Assembly (NCBI RefSeq): GCF_000003195.3
Contig: NC_012872.2
Coordinates: forward strand, 51,131,695-51,195,694
Source: Sorghum bicolor
Lineage: Eukaryota > Streptophyta > Magnoliopsida > Poales > Poaceae
Length of the DNA: 64,000 nucleotides
Reading direction: 5' to 3'
Part shown: one piece after another, positions 44,666-54,846 of the stretch
Position numbering within the stretch: the stretch's first letter is position 1
Layout of the letters: the number at the start of each line of letters is the position of its first letter
Translations under genes and position numbers: made by a program
The notes under the pieces: generated by a model
What the model was told of the DNA's origin: nothing
The model's input: only the letters and a program-made list of their open reading frames with translations
Database searches by the model: none

Positions 44666-46210
44666 TGAAAGAGCATCTAGGCCCCTAATGATTTCGGTGA
44701 TTAATGACAATGTTGATTACTATGACTAACGTGTATTTTGCAGAGGCAAAGTCATTTGTGAGGTCATGGTAATAGGTACTCGATGGACAGGGACGTACAT
44801 GCCTACTTAATAGTGGAAATCATTTCGGTTTTCAAAGGATGGATGGACATCGTCAAGACTAGACTAGGTCTAAGTGCCATATGGTGAAGAAGGGCACTTA
44901 GAGTAGTTTAGGACATTGTTTTCCTTTGACCGTACTATTAAGAGGGGCTTTGATCTAGTAGCTTGACTTAGGCAAGGCTTTAGGTTTAGGTGTAGTGCAC
45001 ACTTGGTAAACCTAGCACTAGGCAGCTCAAAGATAGTCCTTAGATCGAGAGGAACCAACTTTGTTTTGGAGCGATCGTGTTTCGATGAAGTTAGGGTGCC
45101 CAAGGGGGCACCGGACGCTGCACCGGACGCTCTATGAGTGCGTCCAGTGAGGTCCTTAGCCGTTGGGAGTTTTCGGTGCCTAGGGTTAGGCACCGGACGC
45201 TGGCACCGGACTCACCGGGCAGCGTTCGGTCCCACACCCAGGGAGGTTGCAAACTTCCTCTGAGCACCGGACGCTAGCACCGGACGCACCGGGTAGCGTC
45301 CGGTCCCATACTCAGGGAGTTTGTAAAACTCCTCGGAGCACCGGACGGTGCCACCGGATGCTGAGGGTTAGCATCCGGTGACCTGTCAGATGCAGATACA
45401 GTTAGCCGTTGTGGGGCACCGGACGCTCGGTGCAGAGCGTCCGGCGCAACATTAACAGCGTCCGGTGACCCCGTTTTCAGTGGAAAACGGTTGGCTGACC
45501 TTTAGACTTCGTGAGGTGTATTTATACTCCTCCTCCTCGTCCATGAGAGGTCTCTTGCCCATTTGAAGATCTGAGAAACTTGTTGTGGAGCAAGAGAGCA
45601 GCAAGAGCCTAGAGAAGAGTGAGATTTGAGTGATTTCTTGAGAGAATCATTCTTTGGTGAATTCCAAGAGTCAAGTGTGCATCCACCACTCTCTAGAGCC
45701 TTGTTTGGGTCAAGTGAGAGTTCTTTGCTTGTTACTCTTGGTGATCGCCATCACCTAGACGGTTCGGTGGTGATTGGAGGCACGAAGACCGCCCGAAGTT
45801 TTTGTGGGTGGCTCGTGTCAAGCTTGTGAGCGGTTTTGGGCGATTCACCATGACGGAGTGTCGAAGAATCAGCCCGTAGAGAGCACTTGGTCCTTGCGCG
45901 GACCAAGGGGGAGCAAGACCATTGCGCGGGTGCTCCAACGAGGACTAGTGGAGAGTGGCGACTCTCCGATACCTCGGCAAAATATCGCCGAGCACTTTCT
46001 TCCACTACTCCTTTACATTCTAGCATTTACTTTGTGTCTTTACATTCTTAATATTTCCATGCTAGAATAGGATTGGAACTAGGTTACAAAACTTTTATCC
46101 GGTAGCTCTCTAGTCACACTAGGCACAAGGGGTTGAATTGGAGCTTATAGGTTGCTTAAATTTTTAGAGAAGCCCAATTCACCCCCCTCTTGGGCATCTT
46201 GATCCTTTCA
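44666..46210. mobile_element. Solo LTR of a Sirevirus-type Copia element
   Basis: A 1545-bp unit begins TGAAAG, ends CTTTCA, and is flanked by the 5-bp duplication AGGAT (44661-44665 and 46211-46215). No internal retrotransposon region is present, so it is an LTR left by recombination. Between 45105 and 45475 it carries about a dozen boxes of the type CACCGGACGC and the inverse GCGTCCGGT. Clusters of CACCGGAC/GTCCGGTG repeats are a known mark of Sirevirus LTRs. Confidence 0.85.
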
Positions 46211-46215
46211 AGGAT

Positions 46216-47029
46216 AATTAGCATCAATAAAAGTACTAAAAGTACTCCAGTGAGGTAACAATATTTTCAGCATAAGGTAGGTGAAGTTCCACCTCACATC
46301 CATGTCTAGTGAGAACTTCCTAGGTCTAACAGATGAAGCAATGCAATAACTCTTGTATGCAACAATTCTTCGATTAGATGAGTTCAAAAAAGAGATTGCA
46401 GTTCTAAAGTTGTCAATGAGAGGAGTAACAGCAACCATTGCTTCCTTAACAATCAGGTTAATAATATGACAAGCACATCTTTGATGCAAAAACAGATCAG
46501 CACCTAAATACTTTTTCAGTATAGGTTTCAGTTTATCCATGGCATTTTTATTGGCAGATGCGTTATCCAAAGTCATAGAGAAAACCTTGTTGAGTATACC
46601 ATACTCAGCAAGGACAGTTTTAACACGCTCAACAATGTTATCAACATTATGTGAAATATCAATCAACCTTAAACCAAGCACTCTTTTCTCTAATTGTCAA
46701 TCAAAATTAATGAATTGAGCCACAACAGACAGATAATCTTCTTTGGCCTTTCCAGACCAAATGTCAGAGGTAACAGCAACAGATGACACAACATTATCTT
46801 GCAAACAAGCAATCAACTTTTCACGTTGGGCATTAAAGTACTTAAACATATCTCTACCAGTTGTTTGCTTAGACATAGGATTAAAAGCAGGATTAGGAGC
46901 CTTTTCATGAATTCTTTAAATGCTTCTGTTTCACCAAGCATTAAGGGCAAATCTAGCCTAGCAAGCATACGAACAAGCTCAACATGAGCGAGATCAAAAT
47001 TGTAACTCTAGCTTCTAACAGTTCCATTA
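46216..47029 (-). pseudogene. hAT transposase, central catalytic part
   Basis: The frame 46681-46208 encodes the part after the first catalytic Asp, with LDNASANKNAMDKL, then HQRCACHIINLIVKEAM, which is the CxxH block of plant hAT transposases, and LDMDVRWNFTYLML. Sequence above 46681 continues with TSDIWSG in other frames, so at least one frameshift and an in-frame TGA (about 46693-46700) break it. The 5' side is cut by the LTR retrotransposon. Confidence 0.8.
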
Positions 47030-47034
47030 GGATT

Positions 47035-47715
47035 TGTTGGTGCAAAAACTGATCTGCAAACACAAAGGGCTAATACCCGATTCAAACGTTAAGGCGTGCC
47101 AGCCGATTTGACCTTACTATCGGCAAAGGTGGTAACTCGAACACTTTGGTCCCGACAACAGCGATGCGCCCGGATGTCGCGGCCAAGAGGTATTCACGCG
47201 GAACTCGAGAACACGCCGAGCTTAAGTCGACGAATTCCTAAGAACTCGTAATGAAAGGAAAAAGTATGACGAAGCCGTCGAAAAAGTAGATGCTGGAATA
47301 TGAGTAAAAACTTGTGTTTGATTGATTGATCGATGTCCCTATTACAAAGCTCTAGAGTCTACATTTATACCCTGCTTAAAGAGCCACAACTAGACACGAC
47401 TAGAATTCGAATTCCAAATTTAAATAGAATCCGTGTACAAAACGATCTAAATAACTAAGGAAAACATAAAGCTATCCCCAGTGACAAACTGGAACTCCTC
47501 CACAAACCGATCGGCAATTTCCAGACTCTTCCCCCATATCATCGGCAGACTCCCTTGTCGTAGCCATCGGTACAAATACGTCGTCACCTCTCAACCATCC
47601 TTCCATCGGCAACCACCACCATCGGCAACTCACCCTGTAGATCAAGCACCACCATCTCATCTTGCCGATCCACGCTTTACCGATCATGGACACGTGCCCA
47701 AAAACGGTGTCAACA
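47035..47715. repeat. Left LTR (3' LTR of the Tat element)
   Basis: A 681-bp terminal repeat from TGTTGG to CAACA. Compared by eye with the right LTR it differs at roughly a dozen positions (about 98% identity). It contains seven or so GCCGAT/ATCGGC hexamers. A G-rich polypurine tract (minus strand, GGGGGGCATG) lies just inside at 47716-47730. Confidence 0.92.
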
Positions 47716-48361
47716 CATGCCCCCCAATTTTGGAGTATGAAATCATTAATGCTCCGAAATTCTCTACAGTAATGATGCCCTTTTTCCGCAATTAATGCTC
47801 CTAATCTGGTAACCGACAGCCTCAATCTGAACAACCCCGATCCTATTCTTCTGCAGATTCCTCGAAATCCTTAACTTTCCCAAACGGACATTTCCACTTC
47901 GATCGCACATCGGCAATATGACCGTTACAGAAGCTTGCCGATGGACGTTCGTATCTTATCCCTCCAAACGGCTATCTCCATATTACTCTCCCATCAACAA
48001 TATGACCGTTACCAGGCGCTGCCGATGGACCGACCAGGAGATTTCGCACAGTAAAATATCTCTGGATAATGACCGCTTCCTGTCCAGTCACCTACACAAT
48101 CCCTTGATTATCATGCGAACAGTTACCAAATCTGCCTGAGCACCCTCAAATTTCACGGATATGGCGAAGAGCTAAGTCAATTTTGCCCCCGCCCATTTTG
48201 TCCTATAAATAGTTCCTTCTCGGGTACTCCTTCTCCATCATATCATTCCACAGCCCCAACTTTACTTTCCCGGTGGCGGCACTCTTCAAGGTCTCCCAGA
48301 TCTTCGACAAAGTCCCTTCTCCACCAACTCCGAAGCCCTCAATCATCCTCCTCGTAGCAAA

Positions 48362-51300
48362 ATGGCCGTCAACTTCATCGTCCCTGAGGTCTGTTCTTCA
48401 TCCCATCTCCTGTACTTTTTCTCGCACCCCTGTTCATCTGGAATCCATCTTACTGAATATATTTTTTTTATTTCTCTTTTCCCCTTTTTTTACCTTCAAA
48501 ATCATTAGGATTCGGCCAACAAAATTGTCATTCCCACCGATCAACCACATCTCCAATGCCTTGGCCAGTTAGGGGACCCAGATCCAACCGATCTCATTAA
48601 CGCAGAAACCAACAGGATTCCTTTTATGGCTGAGAACTTTTCTTTGGATCTGTGGAAGGACGCTTTCCGTTCTTGGCCTAGCCCTACTGTAGGATGGACA
48701 GATTGGTTTTTGAGAGTCAGCAACTCAAATGAGGTCCAGTGGGGTGAGAGAAAGTTAGACCAATGCATTAGGTTGTCCATTGCCGATATGCATAGGAATG
48801 AATCACTACTGATAGCAGCATCATACTTTTGGTCAGACACCCTCAATGCCTTTGTCTTTGGTCACGGTCCTGCTTCCCCTACACTTGCCGATGTAGCTAT
48901 GCTCACTGGCCTGGATGTATCCTCTGCCGATAGCACCCATTTCTTTGATACCAAACCCAAAGCCAAGGTAGAAACTCGTGCCATCGGCGGTTGGTCGGGG
49001 TACATACAAAAGTACCGCAAAACAGGCCCTGTCAACGTAAAAGAACAGACTTGCTTCCTGAACATGTGGCTAGACAAATTCGTGTTTTGCGGGCGATCGG
49101 CAGGACCAACCTCGGTCTACTTAGCAGCAGAAGAAAATCTGGCCGATGGTGGCCGATTTCCTCTTGGCCGATACCTGCTTGGTGCAGCTTACCACCTCCT
49201 TCACCAAGTGACCAGGAAACTCTTACTCGGCCAGTCCATCGGCAACTTGGGAGGTCCCTGGTGGTTCATCAACATGTGGCTCAACCTCCATCTGCACAAG
49301 CGTTTGCAATTCAACCTCTTTGCACAGCGCTTCCCAAGGGACATAGCCGAGAACTATGTGTTGGATGAAGAAGAATCGGCAACACGCCCTCCCTTGAACT
49401 TCAGTGAAGTTGTCATAGTTCTGCCTGGTACAGGGGGTAATCCAGATCAGGTCAGCCGATTCTTCCAAACTTTGTATGAAGGTTTCTCCAGAGATGAGCG
49501 AGCATGGTTGGCCTACGATGACCCAGACAGTATGCTTCCCCTGGTTTTCAACCCGTTCAACGACGCTCTTGACAAGGACAATGAAGTGATGATGGCATTG
49601 GTGACCCCCAGAGCCATACCGGTGAACTTCTTTGGTAGTGGGAAAACCTCCCCCCAGACTTATGAGTTTTACAACCCATCGGGACTAGCTCGTCAGTTAG
49701 CTTTCGGCTAGCTGCCGATTGCACTCTGCTATGCCGATGTAATAAAGCCCAGGGAAACCATCACCAGTCTCCTTGAATGGATTCGAGTAGCCCAACTGCC
49801 ATCGAGTGCCGATACAAATGTAGACTTATCGGATTGGGTTCCAGCCGCCTTCATTACCCAGGCGTACAAGCAGTGGTGGGCAGAATGGAAGGAGCATCTA
49901 TTCTGCAAATCAGCTCTCACGTACCGCGGTATGATCGACTCCAAGTACAAAGTCCCCGATGATATTGTAAGTGTCCTTAAACCAATGTTCCAATTCTTCC
50001 AATTTCATTTTCATCGGTAATTTACCTTTGTATTATTTTGCAGGTCGATAACACCCCTCCATCGGTCAGTAGAAGTGGCAAGCCGATTGATCTGTTTGCA
50101 TCAGGTCCAATTTCTTCAATCGGCCACAACGCCCCTACCCTGGCCGCCATCGTGCACCGAAGCATACGCCTCAAGAAAGTCACCACCAGGAGAACCCAAA
50201 CATCACCATCGGTAGCTGCTTCCACCCTAGCACAGGCTTTTAAGGTAACTGTTTAAAACTCTTTATTCATACCGATCTACCTTTGCGCATCGGCTATATT
50301 GGTATTCACAAACTCTCTTTTCTGTAACAGCAAACCAGTGCATCGGCAAGAACTAAAAGCCAAGGTGCCGATGCCCCCCAGTCCAGCCAGCAGAAGAGAA
50401 AAGGTACCAAGAGTACCAGGGCACAAACCAAGCGCCAGAAAGTGGCAACTCCTCCTCCTCCTCCTCCTCCTCCGGTATCTCCCATTCCGGTGGAATCCTC
50501 TCCTTCTCCCCAAGAAACAGAGACTCAGCAAGTACCATCTCCTCAACCGCAAGAAGCGCCGCAAGCGGAAGAACCTCAGCAAGAAGAACCTCAACTAGAA
50601 GCACCCTAGCCAGAAGACACATCAGCGATGTAGGCGAGCAAACCGCTGATCCGGCAAGTTCAATCATATCATCGGTAGTCTCTTCAATCCAGACAAGCAT
50701 CATCTCTCCTCAAGGTAACACATTCCTATAACATTACTGCCAATGAACTTATTCTCTTTGGTATTATAACTCCTTCTGTTAATTTGCAGCTGACGTGGTT
50801 CCATCGGCAACTCTGGCTGATCAACCCATGGCTCCATCGGCGTCTTCGAGTCAGAGGCAAGAAATTGCCTTGAAACAAGTAAGTCACCCAATCTTCATCA
50901 ATATTATTTGCCGATGTTCTAACCACAGAATGACTCACTTTGTCTTCCTTTTTAGGAACAGGATTCTCCTGACAGCCTATTCTCCTTTGCTATTGATATC
51001 TCCGAGGACGAAGGCGAGGAAGCAAGTTCCTACCGGGCAGTTGGGATCGCATCGGCAGAGATCAGGACCAAGCTGGAAGAACTGTCGGCTCTCCTCCATC
51101 AAGATACAGCACAACTGGTCAATGACTCTGACCCAGCCAAGGTTCTATTCAAGACCCTCAGAGGCCAGATTCCTGCCGATGCCGAGGAAGCCCTTTTCTA
51201 GGTCGCACATCTGGAAAGTCGTCAGCTGTAATATCAGAGGGCCGTCCGGCGCCTCGCCGATAGGGCTGCTCAGACCCGGCTCTCTGAAGAGATGATGCAA

Positions 51301-51651
51301 GATAAGCTCTTGACCGATGAGAAGCACAAGAACATCGGCACCCTGAAGTCCTCAGGAGACGCACTAAAACAGAAGATCTCCGACCTATCGGCAAAACGAG
51401 AAGCCCTGTTGGCAGAACTCAAATAGGTGGAGGATGCCCTGTCCCAAGCCCAACAGGAAGAAAACCAACTGCCAGAGACCATCAAGCTCCTCGAGCAAGA
51501 ACGAAACACCCATGGTCGCAAAGCACTGCAGTTAAAGAAGAAACTGAAGCCGATAGAAGGCTCTGCCGATGAAGACGTCAAGGAAATAGAAGCAGCCGAC
51601 CAGATCCGCCTACGCGCTATATCGGCCATCCAAGCGCTGCTAAGTATGTGA
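48362..51651 (+). pseudogene. Antisense plant-mobile-domain gene inside the Tat element (broken)
   Basis: A plus-strand gene opposite to gag-pol, in the spacer 3' of integrase. Exons fit GT-AG introns: 48362-48388, 48509-49966, 50044-50244, 50331 to about 50609, 50790-50878, 50956-51651. Exon 2 encodes the plant mobile domain (aminotransferase-like PMD), with segments such as LWKDAFRSWPSPTVGWTDWF, ESLLIAASYFWSDTLNAFVF and GGPWWFINMWLNLHLHKRLQ. The tail has a basic, Gln- and Pro-rich part with eight Pro codons and then a coiled coil. The frame is broken by TAG at 49709, TAG at 50607 (unless that is a true end), TAG at 51199, TAA at 51229 and TAG at 51424. Antisense ORFs are known in Tat elements, and PMD proteins include host MAIL1/MAIN. 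The first intron donor (GTCTGT) and the join after exon 4 are uncertain. Confidence 0.75.
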
Positions 51652-51807
51652 GCTCTTCATCGGCAACACACCTGTCTCTTCCTGCTCTTCAGCTTTCTTG
51701 ATGTTTTAGTCTAGCCGATAGGACTGTTATCGGCATCTTTTGAAACATTAAGTCCTGCCCCAAACATTTTAATCCAGCCGATAGGAGTGTTATCAAAATT
51801 TAAACTT

Positions 51808-54800
51808 TTATGCATCGACCCATATGCTGGGGTAGTACTTCTTTAAATACTTGCCATTTAATGCTCTGGAAAATTCAACTCCTTCGAGAGTTTCTAAAAT
51901 GTAGGCATTACCAGGAGCCGATCGACTTATCCGATAGGGACCTTCCCAATTAGGAGACCACTTCCCAAACTTTGAACTTTTAGTCCCGATCGGTAGGATT
52001 AACTTCCATACCAAGTCTCCATCGGCAAATTCCTTAGCCTTTACCTTCTTATCATACCATCTGGCAACTCTTTTCTTATTCTCTTCTAAACTCATCAAAG
52101 CCCTCAACCGATGCTCTGCTAAATCATCCAACTTGTCTGTCATCAAAGTAGCATAATCATCGGCAGTCAATTGATCTTGAAAAGATAGTCGCCTAGATCC
52201 AGCCTTAATCTCCCAAGGCAACACTGCATCGTGTCCATACACTAACTGATAAGGCGAAACCTTGGTTGATCCATGACAAGCCATTCGATAGGACCATAAA
52301 GCTTCACTTAATAATATGTGCCACCGCTTAAGATTTTCTTCAATTTTTCGTTTGATGAGCTTGATAATTCCCTTGTTAGACGCTTTGGCCTGTCCATTAG
52401 CTTGAGCATAATAAGGAGAAGAGTTCAGCACCTTAATTCCCATACCGATTGCGAATTCATCAAATTCTCCTGATGTGAACATAGTACCCTGATCGGTAGT
52501 AATTGTCTGAGGAATCCCAAACTGGTAAATAATGTGCTCCTTAACAAAATCAATCATATTAGCCGAGGTGACTTTCTTCAAAGGAATAGCTTCAACCCAT
52601 TTAGTGAAATAATCGGTGGCAACTAGAATAAACTTATGCCCTTTGCTAGACGGTGGATAAATCTGGCCGATCAAATCAATAGCCCATCCCCTGAACGGCC
52701 AAGGTTTGATAATAGGATTCATAGCCGATGCGGGTGCTCTTTGAATATTGCCAAATTTTTGACACCCTTGACATCCCTTGAAATATTTAAAGTAATCCTC
52801 AAGTATGGTCGGCCAGTAATACCCAATCCTTCTAATCATCCACTTCATCTTGAAAGCCGACTGATGTGCTCCACATACCCCTTCATGGATTTCTCCCATC
52901 AAACTTCTAGCTTCATCATCACCCAAGCATTGGAGAAGAATTCCATCAATAGTTCGGTAGTACAATTCATCTTCGAGGAGTACATATTTGGTGGCTTGAA
53001 ACCGAACTCGCCTTTCCACTCTCTTAGATGGATCTTTCAAATAATCAACGATTTCTTTCCTCCAATCATCGGCACCAATTGCCGATATTGCATCGATCAT
53101 AGGCTGATATCCCGAGGCATGCTGAGCCAACCGATTGGCTTCTTTATTATGTAATCGAGGAACATACTCTAATCGGAAATCCTTGAATTCCCTAAATAAT
53201 TGCATACTCCGCTCGTAATAAATTATGAGAACTTCACTTCGGCATTCATAGCTTCCAGCCAATTGATTTATAACCAGCATAGAATCCCTGAAGATTTCGA
53301 CAGCATCAGCACAGACCTCCCTTAACAATTTCAGTCCTTTTATTAAAGCTTGATACTCAGCCTGATTATTCGTTGACGTGGCAACAATCGGCAAGGAAAA
53401 CTCGTACTTCCTTCCCCGAGGGGAAATTAATACTATGCCGACTCCTGCCCCCCGGTCACATGTAGATCCATCAAAGAACATCGTCCAAGGTATAATTTCC
53501 AAGGTTTCCACTGCGCCGCGATGTTGAGTTACCAAATCGGCCATAATCTGCCCCTTAACGGCTTTAGCCGATTCATAACGCAGATCGAACTCCGACAGTG
53601 CCAGAATCCACTTACCGATCCTGCCACTCATAATCGGCATGGATAGCATGTACCGGACCACATCATCTTTGCAAATAACGGTGCATTCGGCCGATAACAA
53701 GTAGTGCCTTAACTTGATACAAGAGAAATATAAGCACAAGCACAATTTCTCAATAGCCGAATACCTGGTCTCAGCATCAATTAATCTCCTGCTCAAATAA
53801 TAAATTACACGCTCCTTCCCTTCAAATTCTTGAATTAAAGCCGAACCGATGACCATCCCATCGGTAGACAAATACAATCTGAAGGGCTTCCCTTGCTGAG
53901 GTGGAATTAGAACTGGAGGATTTACCAAATAATTCTTAATTTCATCCAAAGCCAACTGTTGTTCCTTCCCCCAAACAAACTCTTGGTCGGCCTTTAGCTT
54001 AAGAAGAGGACTGAAAGCACGAATTTTACCAGACAAATTAGATATGAATCTTCTGATAAAATTTACCTTGCCGATCAAGGACTGGAGCTCGGTCTTGTTG
54101 GTAGGGGCCACTATCTTATTGATGGCATCAATGGATCTTCGACTGATTTCAATCCCCCTCTGGTGCACCATGAAACCAAGAAATTGCCCTGCCGATACTC
54201 CAAATGCACACTTATTGGGATTCATTTTCAAACCATGCTTCCTTATGCACTCCAACACCTTTCGTAAATCGGCAAGATGCTTTGCGAAATCTCCAGACTT
54301 AACCACCACATCATCAATATAAATTTCCACTATATTGCCGATAAACTCATGAAATATAAAATTCATGGCTCTTTGATAAGTAGCACCAGCATTCTTTAAG
54401 CCAAAGGTCATAACTATCCATTCAAACAATCCAACATGACCAGGGCACCTGAACGCAGTCTTTGGAATATCTTCCTCAGCCATGAATATTTGATTGTATC
54501 CTGCATTGCCATCCATAAAGCTAATAATCCGATGCCCAGCCGCAGCGTCGACTAGCCGATCGGCAACTGGCATTGGGTATTCATCCATCGGTGTAGCTTT
54601 ATTGAGATTCATGAAATCAATGCAGACCCGAAGCTTCCCGTTCTTCTTGTAGACCGGAACAATATTGGAAATCCACTCGGCATACCGACACTGCCGAATA
54701 AATTTGGCTTCAATAAGTTTGGTTATTTCGGCCTTGATGTCAGGAAGAATATTAGGATTACATCGGCGAGCTGGCTGCTGATGTGGCCGAAATCCAGACT

Positions 54801-54846
54801 TGATAGGCAACCGATGCTCAATAATTGATCGGTCCAAACCAGGCAT
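51808..54846 (-). CDS. pol: Tat element Pol: reverse transcriptase, RNase H, second RNase H, integrase (defective)
   Basis: An open frame of 1012 codons that lacks its start, because the polyprotein reaches it through upstream frameshifts. In order: reverse transcriptase with FMDGNAGYNQI and YIDD (about residue 176), a diverged RNase H (about 320-440), a second RNase H with FFDGS, NNQAEY and RDSML (about 455-580), an integrase zinc domain (H-x-H/C-x2-C, about 655-700), and the integrase core with DLIG and TTDQG. The third acidic residue of the integrase triad is replaced by Lys (codon 52384-52386, about residue 821), and the last RNase H Asp position is Arg (53131-53133). Both should abolish activity. 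No chromodomain, as expected for Tat. Confidence 0.85.
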   Translation of the reverse strand: MPGLDRSIIEHRLPIKSGFRPHQQPARRCNPNILPDIKAEITKLIEAKFIRQCRYAEWISNIVPVYKKNGKLRVCIDFMNLNKATPMDEYPMPVADRLVDAAAGHRIISFMDGNAGYNQIFMAEEDIPKTAFRCPGHVGLFEWIVMTFGLKNAGATYQRAMNFIFHEFIGNIVEIYIDDVVVKSGDFAKHLADLRKVLECIRKHGLKMNPNKCAFGVSAGQFLGFMVHQRGIEISRRSIDAINKIVAPTNKTELQSLIGKVNFIRRFISNLSGKIRAFSPLLKLKADQEFVWGKEQQLALDEIKNYLVNPPVLIPPQQGKPFRLYLSTDGMVIGSALIQEFEGKERVIYYLSRRLIDAETRYSAIEKLCLCLYFSCIKLRHYLLSAECTVICKDDVVRYMLSMPIMSGRIGKWILALSEFDLRYESAKAVKGQIMADLVTQHRGAVETLEIIPWTMFFDGSTCDRGAGVGIVLISPRGRKYEFSLPIVATSTNNQAEYQALIKGLKLLREVCADAVEIFRDSMLVINQLAGSYECRSEVLIIYYERSMQLFREFKDFRLEYVPRLHNKEANRLAQHASGYQPMIDAISAIGADDWRKEIVDYLKDPSKRVERRVRFQATKYVLLEDELYYRTIDGILLQCLGDDEARSLMGEIHEGVCGAHQSAFKMKWMIRRIGYYWPTILEDYFKYFKGCQGCQKFGNIQRAPASAMNPIIKPWPFRGWAIDLIGQIYPPSSKGHKFILVATDYFTKWVEAIPLKKVTSANMIDFVKEHIIYQFGIPQTITTDQGTMFTSGEFDEFAIGMGIKVLNSSPYYAQANGQAKASNKGIIKLIKRKIEENLKRWHILLSEALWSYRMACHGSTKVSPYQLVYGHDAVLPWEIKAGSRRLSFQDQLTADDYATLMTDKLDDLAEHRLRALMSLEENKKRVARWYDKKVKAKEFADGDLVWKLILPIGTKSSKFGKWSPNWEGPYRISRSAPGNAYILETLEGVEFSRALNGKYLKKYYPSIWVDA

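Noticed and set aside
52636..53154. A 172-codon plus-strand frame opposite Pol
   Set aside because: It is an antisense shadow of the RNase H/integrase coding sequence.
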